This document shows, in pieces, positions 18,801 to 27,732 of a stretch of 64,000 nucleotides of DNA (positions within the stretch are counted from its first letter, which is position 1; every line of letters begins with the position of its first letter). Under the pieces are notes generated by a model. The model made no database searches, was not told where the DNA came from, and saw nothing but the letters and a program-made list of their open reading frames with translations. The stretch lies in NCBI GenBank assembly GCA_052161645.1, contig CP197414.1. One strand, written 5' to 3'. The DNA comes from Laterigemmans sp052161645 (GTDB lineage: Bacteria; Planctomycetota; Planctomycetia; Pirellulales; Pirellulaceae). The position numbers were made by a program, and so were the translations under genes.

Positions 18801-21800
18801 AGCGGTAGGCGAAAGATCGAGGTCGGTGGGAGCATCGTTAACGTCAGTGACATCGATCACGAATGACTTCTCGAAAGTCAAACCACCGGAATCGGTCGTC
18901 ATCACGCGAACGGTATAGCTGTCCTTGACTTCGAAGTTGAAGCTATCGTTGGCCTGCAGCACATCACCGCTAATGTTGAATGCCGCGTTGTCATCATCGC
19001 CAGCACCGGCTACCAACGTGTAGGTGAAAGTATCACCCGCATCGACATCGGTGGTTGAAAGCGTTCCTACCGCAGCGTCCACACCCGCGTTCTCTTCGAT
19101 CGCGGTTGGTGAAAGAGCGAGATCAGTAGGCACTTCATTCACGTCAGTGACGTCGATCGTGATGGCCTTCTCCACAGACAGCCCACCGGCGTCAGTCGAC
19201 ATCACACGAACCGTGTAGCTGTTCTTCGTTTCAAAATCGAAACTTGGACCAGCGATCAACTCGTCTCCGCTGATCGAGAAGCTAGCGTTGTCATCGTCAC
19301 CAGCACCGCTGACCAAGGCATAGGTAAAGGTATCACCGGCGTCTTGATCGGTGGTCGAAAGCAAACCAACTACCGCATCGACGCCCGCGTTCTCAGCAAT
19401 GTCCGCCGGAGTCAAAGCAATGTCGGTGGGCACGTCGTTGATGTCCAACACATCAATCGTGAAGACTTCTTCGTACATGCCGCCACGTTGATCAGTCGTT
19501 CGCACGCGAACCGAATAGCTGTCTTGCGTTTCGAAGTCGAAGCTCGAATTGGCAACCAGCGTATCACCGACAATACTGAAGGCCGCGTTGCCCGAGTCGC
19601 CCGTTCCACTGACCAGCGAATACTCGTGGGTATCCCCAGGATCGACATCCGAAGTGGAGAAGGTACCAACAAAAATGTTGTCGCCAGCATTCTCTTCGAT
19701 CGACATGGGTGCCAAATCGATATCATCAGGATCACGGTTGACCCACTCGTTGACATCCAAGACGTAGACACCTTCGCCACTGACTGCTGACAGGGCTAAC
19801 GTGTAAGTCCCCGCTTCCAGAGCTCGGAAATACCTAAACACGTTCTTACCGTCATCGGCCGTGTTATCTTCACTCCACAGCAAATTGTCGGAGGGATCGA
19901 ACAGCGTCAGATCGGGATCCAGCGTGTTGCTGACAGTCAGACTGCCAGCATCAAACGGAGTGCTAGTTTCGAAAATCACGTAGTCATCAACTTCGAGGTC
20001 GATGGTGTAGTGTTCCATCGCGTCCCCAGCTGCGTCCGCATGGCCGAGGCCAGCTGCGGTCAGGCCCAGGGCGCGAAGCGGATCGGTGGGAGCGTCGTTC
20101 GTCTCCGTCTCGAAAGCCATTCCCTCAGTCACAACCAAGGAGTACTTGGCCGAGACTTCCGAAGTGATGCGAACAGTGTAAACCCCGTCCGCTGGGACTT
20201 CGAAACCAACGATCCCCAAATCGTAATTGGTTGGCGAGAAACCACCTGGCGTGGCGCTGCTGGTTGCCAACACAGTGGTTCCGTCGGGAGCGACCAATTC
20301 AGCCGTTACGCCGGTCAAGTCAGCACCCTCCAGCCCAGTCAACAGCACATCGACGTTGCTGCCAACCTTACCGGTCAAGTCGACGGTGTACTCATCGACG
20401 TCGATCGATGACTGGAAGGTCAACACATCATTGTTGGCCAATACGGCTTGGTTGCGGCTGAACTGGAAGAAATCCAAGACATCTATCTGGTAACCAATCG
20501 TGGCCGATTGGGCAAAACTCAAGCCCGCGTTGCCGAAGTCGACGTCCGGATAGACGAATTTGGCTTTTACAGGTCCCGAATCGAACAATTGGATTTGGAA
20601 CGTCACATCACCAGTAGCAATGTTCCAGTGTGGCATGGTGTTCCACTGGACAATCAACGCATCCACACCATTGATCGTGGTTTCTTCATGGAAAACCGAG
20701 TTGCCACGGGGATCCAAGTCATCCCAGAACGGAGCCAAGAAATTAGTCACCGCGGTCGTCGGGATGGAACCATTATTCCATGACAAATTACCAGTTGCAC
20801 CAGCGATCAAATTACCGTTGTTATTAACCCGCATCGTGCCGGCGGGCAACAACTCATTACCGATCGTGGAGGTGAAGTTGACGTTTTCATTGGCGTTGAA
20901 ATCGTCTTCGATGGCCAACGCGGTACCAGTTCCCGAGATGTCGATAAATGCGGCCGGGTCATTGGTCTGCGTGACCGTGATCCCCGCTGCATCGACGGTC
21001 AATTCACCAACCGCCGCGTAACGACCTGATCCGAGCGCAACCAGCGATCCTTCCAAAGTGGCCGAGGAGCCACTGCCGGTATCATCGCCAAAGCCTTCGT
21101 TCACGGCACCGAACATCAAATCGATAACAACGTCCGACGATGTATCGCCGATGACGCGAACGGCGTGGGCGCCGTTACCCGCCATGGAAGTCAGTGGTAG
21201 CACTACTGCGGCACCCGGTGTCGCCGAACTGACCGAACTGCCGACCGGATCGCCATTCGGATCGACGAATTGGGCCGTGATGGTCACATCTTCGTTGGCG
21301 GGAGTGACGAGCGCCGAAGCCAAAGTGCCATCGACAGCTTCAAATCGCATATCGTCAACGTCGCTGTCAGAGATCAACAAAATCTCATTGCCGGTGCTCT
21401 CCGCGATCAAGGCCGCAATGGGCGAGACCATGGTTTGCGGCGTGGCCACATAGAATGGTGGATCATCATCATCGACGATCGTACCGACGGCCGCTCGCAC
21501 CAGCGGATCCGAACCAACAAAGTTGGTCAATCCCAACGAAAAAGTCTTGGCGATCTCTTCGACGCTATCTTGAATCAACGGCACCGAAATGACGATCGAA
21601 GTTTCCCCGGCGGGAATCGTAAAGGGCTCAAAATCGAGCGCCGTGTAATCAGACCCGGCGATCGCAGTCCCATCGAAGGTGACCGCGTCAAAGGTGACGT
21701 CTTCCGCTTGAGCCGCTTCCAACTCGATCAAAAAGTCGATCGTGCCATCCGCTTCGTTCGCAGTGACGTTGGTCGATGTCAAGTTCGGCAAAGCCGTATC

Positions 21801-23726
21801 GATCACGTGGCCGTAAACCTTAATCGCAGCCCGGTCCAGCGTACCAGTGTCAGCCGCAAAGCCGTCGGCCACTGTCAACGTCCAATCACCGAACGTATCT
21901 TCGTTCCAATTGCGATTCGTGGTCAAGGTGTGTCCGAAAGTATAAGTGCCAACTTGATTGTGCACTTCAGTCAACCGTGATGCCGTACCGTTGGGGCTGG
22001 TCAAGGTAATCACCAAGTCGCCGCCGAAGGTGTGATCGGCGTCAATTTGAACTTCCACGTGCTCGACCTGGAAGTTATCAGGAACACCAAAGGTCACACT
22101 CGTCCCGGTGAGATCATTGTCAGGAATCGACAACGCTGGTTCCAACACGGTGGAATTCCAGGCTAACTCTTCGCTGACCGGCGTCCAGGTCTCCGCCAGC
22201 GTCGTTGCCGCGGTAGCATCGACAACACCAAAACCAAACTTGTAATTCACCCAGTGACCGGCCGCGTTTTGGAACCAGTCCGCATCACCCGGATCATTGC
22301 GTCGGGCGGACTCGGCCAGAATGTGCTGGACATCGCGAGCCGTCAGCGCCGGATTGGCTTCCAACATCAAAGCCACCACACCGGCGACTTGAGGTGCCGC
22401 AGCCGACGTGCCGGTGAAGCGGTCGGTCGTGTTTTCCACAGGATCAATGTAGTTACCGGTGGTGTAACCAAGCGGCCCGAAGATATCAGTCGTAGCTACC
22501 GCGCCGGCAGTGCCGGCACCTGTCGACGGTGCAACCACAAACAACGCCGAACCTCGCTCGCTATAATTCGTTTCGACTCCCGTGTGAGTCATTGCACCCA
22601 CGGCAATCGTGTGACGCGAGTTGGCATACAGGTCATAGTTGACGTTGTCGCCAGAACCATGTCCGTTACCAGCCGCCCAAATCAACACCGAGCCCAAGCC
22701 GCCGCGGCCATTCTGAGCCCCATTTTCCAGTGCCGCACGCGCCAATGGCCCAGGTTGTCCGGCCGCAGCAATGTTGCCAATATCAAGCGGACCCCAACTG
22801 TTGACATAAATGTCAATGTCGGCCATCTGATGATTGATCGCTGCAGCATTGGTCGCATCGGTAGTGGCCGCAGCAGTCAACCGAATCCCGGCAATGTCAG
22901 CTTGCGGTGCCACGCCCGTCGTGCCCCGACCAAACACTGCATTGTTGTGCAAAGCGGCCGCCACACCCGCCACCGCCGTGCCGTGCCAGTTGACACTCGT
23001 GTCGGGAGCCGGATCGCTATCTCCAAACGCGTAGTCGAAACTTAAATCACCCCGATAATTACCCAACAAGTCAGGGTGGTTGTAATCAACGCCATCATCG
23101 ACGACGCCGATCACCACGCCGTCACCCAAGTAACTATCCCAAGCGGTGACCACGTTGATGTCCTGGCCAGCAGCGCCACCATACTGACCCGTGTTACGCA
23201 AATGATATTGCATAAAGAAGTCCGGATCCGTCGGAATCAAACGCTCCGCCAAATTCGTCGCGATCAACGGATAGGTCATCTCGGGTGTTCCACCCAAACC
23301 TAAATGCTCCACCGCTTGGTCAGCCGTAAAAGCTTGTTGGAATTTGACAACATGTGAATTTTCAATCAAATCATTCGCTTCGATCGATGTCACGACCGAA
23401 GGACCATACGATGCACCCGGACCCTGGTCAGGGTTCCATATCATCAACCATTGATCAACCTCGATCGGTGCCGCGGGAGTCACTTCTCCACCATTGGGCG
23501 CCTTGGTTTTAACAACAACATCACCCTCGAAAATCGACGGGTCAAAAACGTCCGTGTTGCTTGTCATCGTGGCCAGGGTAAACCCATCGGCCGAAAGCAT
23601 TTCTCGAGCAACAAGCTGTTCAAGTCGTAGACGACGAACTTGAGTGGAAAGAGAATGTCGCTGATCTCGACGTTTGCGGGATGAGGTAGGAGTCTTCTGA
23701 TTTCCCGCCAAAATAGCTCTTCGCAT
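15870..23726 (-). CDS. Giant secreted subtilisin-like protease with P-domain, 11 cadherin-type repeats and dockerin-like end
   Basis: 2618-residue exported protein. The N-terminus 'RRLRLEQLVAREMLSAD' is the LEPR-type motif seen at the start of large planctomycete surface proteins. An S8 (kexin-like) protease follows, with D210 in 'VVDDGVD', H248 in 'NWHGTAVAG', Asn in 'WAAGNGHGSGD' and S441 in 'GTSAAAPQVAG'. Next come a proprotein-convertase P-domain ('HTFGGDLVITLTSPNGT'), a Calx-beta-like domain, a nidogen-like segment ('LAPFWDDLDPRGNS') and a pre-peptidase-like domain. Eleven cadherin-type repeats of 100 residues span about 1330-2431, each with 'ENAG' and 'FDFE' landmarks. The end carries two EF-hand-like dockerin motifs ('DVNGDREVGFIDFLAFR', 'DVNGDGEVGFVDFLQFR'). 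All catalytic residues are intact. Likely calcium-dependent, cell-surface or extracellular. Confidence 0.92.
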   Translation of the reverse strand: MRRAILAGNQKTPTSSRKRRDQRHSLSTQVRRLRLEQLVAREMLSADGFTLATMTSNTDVFDPSIFEGDVVVKTKAPNGGEVTPAAPIEVDQWLMIWNPDQGPGASYGPSVVTSIEANDLIENSHVVKFQQAFTADQAVEHLGLGGTPEMTYPLIATNLAERLIPTDPDFFMQYHLRNTGQYGGAAGQDINVVTAWDSYLGDGVVIGVVDDGVDYNHPDLLGNYRGDLSFDYAFGDSDPAPDTSVNWHGTAVAGVAAALHNNAVFGRGTTGVAPQADIAGIRLTAAATTDATNAAAINHQMADIDIYVNSWGPLDIGNIAAAGQPGPLARAALENGAQNGRGGLGSVLIWAAGNGHGSGDNVNYDLYANSRHTIAVGAMTHTGVETNYSERGSALFVVAPSTGAGTAGAVATTDIFGPLGYTTGNYIDPVENTTDRFTGTSAAAPQVAGVVALMLEANPALTARDVQHILAESARRNDPGDADWFQNAAGHWVNYKFGFGVVDATAATTLAETWTPVSEELAWNSTVLEPALSIPDNDLTGTSVTFGVPDNFQVEHVEVQIDADHTFGGDLVITLTSPNGTASRLTEVHNQVGTYTFGHTLTTNRNWNEDTFGDWTLTVADGFAADTGTLDRAAIKVYGHVIDTALPNLTSTNVTANEADGTIDFLIELEAAQAEDVTFDAVTFDGTAIAGSDYTALDFEPFTIPAGETSIVISVPLIQDSVEEIAKTFSLGLTNFVGSDPLVRAAVGTIVDDDDPPFYVATPQTMVSPIAALIAESTGNEILLISDSDVDDMRFEAVDGTLASALVTPANEDVTITAQFVDPNGDPVGSSVSSATPGAAVVLPLTSMAGNGAHAVRVIGDTSSDVVIDLMFGAVNEGFGDDTGSGSSATLEGSLVALGSGRYAAVGELTVDAAGITVTQTNDPAAFIDISGTGTALAIEDDFNANENVNFTSTIGNELLPAGTMRVNNNGNLIAGATGNLSWNNGSIPTTAVTNFLAPFWDDLDPRGNSVFHEETTINGVDALIVQWNTMPHWNIATGDVTFQIQLFDSGPVKAKFVYPDVDFGNAGLSFAQSATIGYQIDVLDFFQFSRNQAVLANNDVLTFQSSIDVDEYTVDLTGKVGSNVDVLLTGLEGADLTGVTAELVAPDGTTVLATSSATPGGFSPTNYDLGIVGFEVPADGVYTVRITSEVSAKYSLVVTEGMAFETETNDAPTDPLRALGLTAAGLGHADAAGDAMEHYTIDLEVDDYVIFETSTPFDAGSLTVSNTLDPDLTLFDPSDNLLWSEDNTADDGKNVFRYFRALEAGTYTLALSAVSGEGVYVLDVNEWVNRDPDDIDLAPMSIEENAGDNIFVGTFSTSDVDPGDTHEYSLVSGTGDSGNAAFSIVGDTLVANSSFDFETQDSYSVRVRTTDQRGGMYEEVFTIDVLDINDVPTDIALTPADIAENAGVDAVVGLLSTTDQDAGDTFTYALVSGAGDDDNASFSISGDELIAGPSFDFETKNSYTVRVMSTDAGGLSVEKAITIDVTDVNEVPTDLALSPTAIEENAGVDAAVGTLSTTDVDAGDTFTYTLVAGAGDDDNAAFNISGDVLQANDSFNFEVKDSYTVRVMTTDSGGLTFEKSFVIDVTDVNDAPTDLDLSPTALDENAGVDAVVGTLTTTDEDAGDTFTYSLVAGAGDDDNAAFNISGAELRANADFDFETKDSYTVRVMTTDAAGLTFAKAVVINVTDVNEMPTDIDLSPSAIDENAGVDAVVGTLTTSDVDAGDTFAYELVAGTGDDDNAAFNISGADLRANASFDFESKTSYTVRVMTTDSGGLTFEKAFVIDVTDVNEVPTDLALSPTAIEENAGVDAAVGTLATTDVDAGDTFTYTLVAGAGDDDNAAFNISGDVLQANDSFNFEVKDSYTVRVMTTDSGGLTFEKSFVIDVTDVNDAPTDLDLSPTALDENAGVDAVVGTLTTTDEDAGDTFTYSLVAGAGDDDNAAFNISGAELRANADFDFETKDSYTVRVMTTDAAGLTFAKAVVINVTDVNEMPTDIDLSPSAIDENAGVDAVVGTLTTSDVDAGDTFAYELVAGTGDDDNAAFNISGADLRANASFDFESKTSYTVRVMTTDSGGLTFEKAFVIDVTDVNEVPTDLALSPTAIEENAGVDAAVGTLATTDVDAGDTFTYTLVAGAGDDDNAAFNISGDVLQANDSFNFEAKDSYTVRVMTTDSGGLTFEKSFVIDITDINDAPTDLDLSPTALDENSGVDAVVGTLSTTDEDAGETFTYELVAGTGDDDNAAFNISGAELRANADFDFETKDSYTVRVMTTDAGGLTLEKSFVIDVNDVNDAPTDITVSATSIAENAGVDAVVGTLSTVDQDAGDTFTYALVSGAGDDDNAAFNISGDQLRANDSFDFETKDSYTIRVMSTDAGGESVEKVLLITVDNRGELETVTIGDGTNQRSLVTSVTITFDSEVTIGPDAFEVTKRGAGGGAVGVIVDSIVDGDGRTVVTLTFSGGFVDAATGSLSDGNYDLRIVGANITDGTGLGLDLDEDGTEGGDHVIGDDEADDFYRFYGDVNGDREVGFIDFLAFRGTFGESEGSPDYDARFDVNGDGEVGFVDFLQFRTRFGSNLDFE
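17209..18113 (-). repeat. Copy 1 of a perfect 900-bp-period duplication
   Basis: Line-by-line comparison shows no mismatch between 17209-18113 and 18109-19013 (905 bp at an offset of exactly 900). The block encodes three cadherin-type repeats. The first differences outside are at 17208/18108 and 18114/19014. Confidence 0.92.
18109..19013 (-). repeat. Copy 2 of a perfect 900-bp-period duplication
   Basis: Partner of 17209-18113. The in-frame multiple of 300 bp keeps the reading frame and adds three repeats to the protein. Confidence 0.92.
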
Positions 23727-23983
23727 GATTCATAAATCCGGATGGCGCGTATAAAGCACCCCGCGAATGGGGATAACAACTCACAAGACTTTAATCACGC
23801 CGCACAAATTGTTCAAGCGTTACGCCCCAAACAACTCCCCTATTTCTACACTATCTCAGACCATCACCCCCTTGCGGAAGAAATGCACGACCCCGAAGAA
23901 CCGTGCAAAAGCACTTAAGGCGAGAAAAAACGCCGTTAATTCTCGATCGTTCGAATTTGGCTGCCAGTGTAGCTCACGAAAAA

Positions 23984-25459
23984 TTAACGGGTGATTTCAG
24001 CAAGCACAAAGCCTTCGCGATACTCACGACGCAACAACCGATTCGCCTGCTCCGCACCACTGCCTTCGAACTGTTCAGTCTTGGGATTGTGAGTCAGCAC
24101 CGGACCAGCCAATAGATCACTGCGACTGGCTCCAAAGGGAGCCAATTGCTGATCCAGTTCGTCCATCAGTCGCGACCAGGCTGCCGGGATCTGGATGCCA
24201 CCCGGTTCCTCAGCGTAAGGACTGGTTGCCGCCTGAAAGCCGACGTTGGCCAAGTTACACCATCCGGTCGAATCGTGCCCGACTGCGATCTCGGCATTCA
24301 AGCTGCCGCGATCTCGACTGCGAACGGCGTCCAAGAAGTTATTGACGTGCAGGGGCACAATGTTCTTCCCACGAAACTCGCGGATCGTCTTGCCATCGCG
24401 ATCAACCGCTTTGGCATATTGACGTTGCCCCAACAGATAACCACCTTGGCACGCCACCACGTATCCGCTGCCGGGACTCTTGACTCGCTCCGCCGGTTTA
24501 CTCCACCAACTCGACGGTTTGCCGTCGGGCTGCGTGGAGAGATTGCTAAGTGCAATCAGGGTGGGAAACAAAGGGGTTTCAAAAATGGCGTAATGAACGT
24601 TAGGCGTGTTACCCGCGTCGTTCCAAGCCAATCGTCCACCGATCGCCATGATTTTGCTGGGCGTGCTAACTGCATCTTGATAAGCCACGTTGCGGACGTC
24701 GTCCAACACATGCACTCCCCAATTCCCCATTTCGCCGCTGCCGGTATTGAAATCCCAATGCCAGTCGTAATGCAGTTGATCACGAAATAGCGGCTCCTCC
24801 TTGGCGGGACCGACCCACAGATCGTAATTAACCGAGCTGGAAATTTTCAGCGGTTCCTTGCGACGTCCGATCTGCCCGCGCACTCCTAACCTAGATGCTT
24901 GCACATATTCGATCTCACCAAGCGTCTGATCTTGATGTAAGAACTTTTTCAATTCCGCTTGCATCGGATCGGAACGCTGTTGAGTGCCAAGCTGGACGAT
25001 GCGATCATACTTTCGCGCCGCGCTGACAACTTGCCGACCTTCCCATTGGGTATGTGATAACGGTTTTTCCACATAGACATCCTTACCCGCCTCCATCGCC
25101 ATAATGGCTGCCAAGCAGTGCCAGTGGTTACAAGTCGCAATTGCCACCACGTCAACCGCCGGGTCGGCGAGTAGGCGGCGCAGATCGGTGTAAGCGGTCG
25201 CACCATATTTACCAGCCAATTTCTCGGCACGATCAAGATCGGGGTCGGCGGTCGCCACCACCTTTGCCCCCTCGGCAGCGTGAAACGGCCCCGCCAATTC
25301 ATTACCGCGCCCACCCGCGCCGATGATCCCAACCCCCAGCGTCTCATTCGACGCAAAGGCCTTGCTGTGACTGATCGGTAACACACTAGCCGCACCGCAC
25401 AGCAAAGCGCCTCGCAACAAGTTGCGACGCGCCAAATCAATGCTTCGAGGGGATATCAT
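23984..25459 (-). CDS. Secreted Gfo/Idh/MocA-family oxidoreductase
   Basis: 491-residue NAD(P)-dependent oxidoreductase with an export signal of Tat type: 'LARRNLLRGALLCGAASVL' near the N-terminus. The ATG at 25459 is chosen because it has AGGA 8 nt upstream and places the twin Arg at residues 11-12; the frame is open to 25570. The Rossmann motif is 'GVGIIGAGGRGNELAG', the family's 'EKP' motif is in 'VYVEKPLSHTQWEGRQ', and 'HYDWHWDFNTGSGEMGNWG' is typical of planctomycete secreted members. These proteins commonly act in periplasmic sugar oxidation or epimerisation; the exact substrate is unknown. It lies alone between the giant protease and the GspE-like gene. Confidence 0.88.
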   Translation of the reverse strand: MISPRSIDLARRNLLRGALLCGAASVLPISHSKAFASNETLGVGIIGAGGRGNELAGPFHAAEGAKVVATADPDLDRAEKLAGKYGATAYTDLRRLLADPAVDVVAIATCNHWHCLAAIMAMEAGKDVYVEKPLSHTQWEGRQVVSAARKYDRIVQLGTQQRSDPMQAELKKFLHQDQTLGEIEYVQASRLGVRGQIGRRKEPLKISSSVNYDLWVGPAKEEPLFRDQLHYDWHWDFNTGSGEMGNWGVHVLDDVRNVAYQDAVSTPSKIMAIGGRLAWNDAGNTPNVHYAIFETPLFPTLIALSNLSTQPDGKPSSWWSKPAERVKSPGSGYVVACQGGYLLGQRQYAKAVDRDGKTIREFRGKNIVPLHVNNFLDAVRSRDRGSLNAEIAVGHDSTGWCNLANVGFQAATSPYAEEPGGIQIPAAWSRLMDELDQQLAPFGASRSDLLAGPVLTHNPKTEQFEGSGAEQANRLLRREYREGFVLAEITR

Positions 25460-25766
25460 TGTGAGGTTCCTGTCTGAAGGGCCGGGGGTAAAACCGAAAT
25501 GGAGTCGAAGGTGGAATCGAGCAACGATGAGGCCGATCTCTGCATACGGTTGTTCATTTGATCTCATCATAACAGATCAAACGGCCCCTTTCCTCAGCCC
25601 GGCAAAATCGCTTCATCCGTCGTGTTCGACAATGTCCATGCCCGATTCCCAGCAGCCATCGCGCAGATCGCTCGCCACGTCCAACCCGCGGCGTAGAAAC
25701 ATCTGTAGGGCGTTGGTCAACGACCAGCCACAAACCAGATTGTTGCAATAGTGATCGGCATTGCCG
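25460..25766. other. Intergenic region between divergent genes
   Basis: 307 bp between the secreted oxidoreductase and the GspE-like gene. It must hold both promoters. A 56-codon minus-strand frame at 25613-25782 is open but unsupported. Nothing else recognised. Confidence 0.4.
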
Positions 25767-27611
25767 ATGGAGAGCCACGACATGATGAGGCGTGATGAGG
25801 GCAGTCGACGAGCGAACCATGGAGGCGCGGGAGACCAGGGGGACGAGCATTCCCACAACCCCGCCCCAACGCCAAACCCAGCTCCGCCGCTGGGCAATGC
25901 GGTCTGGGGCGGCAACAGCCTAGCCGACGATCGCTTTACCCCAGAGTCACTGGAGCCAATCTGGGATAGCTGCCCGGCTGCCGGCCAAACCTTTGAGGAA
26001 TCTTTGCTGGAAGCAGGGATTACCGATGCCTACGCACTGGCCGAAGCCTATGCGCAACACTATCTGCTACCACTCTTCGATCCACCGGCTGATGAACCAC
26101 CGCCAATTGATCCGAGCATCGCCGCCGCGTTACCGGCGGGCGTCTGCTGCGACAACTTACTGGTCCCCCTAGCCGACGACGGCCTGACGTTGGAGGTGGC
26201 CATCGTTTCCCCCGATGCTTTGCGGTTGAAGGAACAGCTGGAAGAGGAAACGGGACGCGTGATCCGCCCAATGTTTGCTCCGCTATCGGTAGTCGAGCGT
26301 TTACTGGCGTTTTTATATGCCGACGAAACGCGTCAGAGTAACCAGCCGGTACCGGCTGTCAAACAAGTCACCATTGCCGACGACTCAACAGCTCAACAGC
26401 TGACCGGCCAAAACTATCTCCGCCAATTGTTACAAGTCGCCCTGCGGAAGCAAGCCAGCGAAATCCACTTGGAATTCTTTGGTGATTGTTGTCGAGTTCG
26501 ATTGCGCGTCAATGGCTCGCTGGTACCCCAAGCAGCACCGCAACTCCACTTGCTGCAGACGGTCCTCACATCACTTCGCAACCTGGCAAAGTTGCAAGAC
26601 CATCCACCTCATGTACCGGCGACCGGTGCTTTCGAAGTGCGGTACGGCAGGCGAGGAGTGCAAATCGAACTCGACTACTGCCCGACAATTGCGGGCGCAA
26701 AAGTTACCCTGCGCCCCCATGGCCGCGACCAAGCTGCCAAACCGCTTGATCAACTGGGAATGTCGGCAGACCAGTTAACCGAGCTGCATGAAATCTTACA
26801 GCAAACCAGCGGGCTCTTGCTGCTGTGTGGGCCAGCTCGCAGCGGCAAACGCACCACGCTGTATTCCTGCCTGGCGCACCTCAGCACCAGCCAACGAACC
26901 ATCTGCACCGTGGAGCATGCGGTTCGACAACAGTTGCCCGGAATCAATCAAACCCGCGTCGCCCCGGAACGCGGCCTGGGGGTCACCGAAGCAGTCAACG
27001 CCATGCTCCGGCAACAACCTGATGGGTTCATGATCGACTGCTTGAAACACGGAGGAACCGCGGATGCTTGTCTGCAAGCTTGCCGTGCGGGCGGTTTAGT
27101 GCTGACGGCGATCGATGCTTGGCATGCCGAAGAAGCGATCGCGCGGATCGCGGCGCTCGATCCCAGCGGCGGCTCATTAGCGGGGCACCTGCTGGGAATT
27201 GTCGAACAACGCGTTTTGCCGCGCTGCTGCTCCCACTGCCGCACCCCGTTCCAAGTCTCCCGAGACGAATTAATGACGGCCGGATTCTCGGCGGCTTGGC
27301 TCCAGCAACATGGACTGGATCAAGAAGTCTGCGAATTTTCCGCCTCGAGCGGCTGCGATACCTGCTGCGATCAAGGCACCTTAGGCGAAGTCGCTATTTT
27401 CGACGTTGTTTCCCGCCAAAGGCTTGAGCAAATCATCGCCGCGAAAAATCATCCAACCGAAGCGACGCAACCCCAACTCGGTTTGGCGACTCCTAAAAGC
27501 GGAGTACCCAGGCGAGCGATTACGGCCAGCCTGCTGGGCCAAGCCCTCTTGATCGCGCACCAAGGCATCATCCGTTGGCACGATTTTTCCAGCCTCAGAA
27601 AGACGTACTGA
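25767..27611 (+). CDS. Degenerate GspE/PilB-like (type II secretion/pilus) ATPase homologue
   Basis: 614-residue protein with the layout of a type II secretion/type IV pilus ATPase: a disordered start, an MshEN-like N-domain (about 55-190), an N2-like domain with 'RKQASEIHLEFFGDCCRVRL' (compare the usual 'ASDIHIEP'), and the RecA-like core. The catalytic motifs are altered. Walker A is 'GPARSGKRTTLY', keeping the Lys (K361) but with Arg instead of Ser/Thr next. The Walker B Glu is replaced ('PDGFMIDCLKHG', Cys at the Glu position). The His-box residues are lost ('GGLVLTAIDAW'). The zinc-binding cysteines are kept ('RCCSHCRTPF', 'GCDTCCDQGTLGEVAIFDVV'). It is probably a non-hydrolysing paralogue. 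TTG at 25761 or later ATGs are alternative starts. Confidence 0.8.
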   Translation: MESHDMMRRDEGSRRANHGGAGDQGDEHSHNPAPTPNPAPPLGNAVWGGNSLADDRFTPESLEPIWDSCPAAGQTFEESLLEAGITDAYALAEAYAQHYLLPLFDPPADEPPPIDPSIAAALPAGVCCDNLLVPLADDGLTLEVAIVSPDALRLKEQLEEETGRVIRPMFAPLSVVERLLAFLYADETRQSNQPVPAVKQVTIADDSTAQQLTGQNYLRQLLQVALRKQASEIHLEFFGDCCRVRLRVNGSLVPQAAPQLHLLQTVLTSLRNLAKLQDHPPHVPATGAFEVRYGRRGVQIELDYCPTIAGAKVTLRPHGRDQAAKPLDQLGMSADQLTELHEILQQTSGLLLLCGPARSGKRTTLYSCLAHLSTSQRTICTVEHAVRQQLPGINQTRVAPERGLGVTEAVNAMLRQQPDGFMIDCLKHGGTADACLQACRAGGLVLTAIDAWHAEEAIARIAALDPSGGSLAGHLLGIVEQRVLPRCCSHCRTPFQVSRDELMTAGFSAAWLQQHGLDQEVCEFSASSGCDTCCDQGTLGEVAIFDVVSRQRLEQIIAAKNHPTEATQPQLGLATPKSGVPRRAITASLLGQALLIAHQGIIRWHDFSSLRKTY

Positions 27612-27732
27612 CATCGCCGCCCTATTTCGGCGATAATGCAACTAGTCCCAGATGCCTGGCGGCGACCATTTTTCGCTACGCCAAAGGGCATCAACACCTT
27701 CGTTGCCAAAGCCCGAGGGCATGGAATCCCCG

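Larger units (their letters stand above)
16436..19738 (-). repeat. Eleven tandem 300-bp units encoding cadherin-type repeats
   Basis: The coding sequence repeats every 300 bp (100 codons) through this stretch. Each unit begins with a 'PTD-(L/I)' block, has 'ENAGVDA' and 'SYTVRVM-(T/S)TD', and ends 'VIDVTDVN'. The outer units are diverged from one another; the central units are almost identical. Confidence 0.9.

Noticed and set aside
16560..19218. A series of plus-strand open frames of about 64 codons repeated every 300 or 900 bp
   Set aside because: They are antisense shadows of the cadherin repeats; their periodicity comes from the minus-strand gene.
16436..19738. Possible CRISPR or non-coding satellite array
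   Set aside because: The period is 300 bp, there are no spacers, and the units stay in one coding frame with recognisable protein-domain repeats.
25613..25782. 56-codon minus-strand frame ('MSWLSIGNADHYCNN...') in the divergent gap
   Set aside because: It overlaps the start of the GspE-like gene, has no Shine-Dalgarno and matches no family I know. It cannot be excluded without homology.
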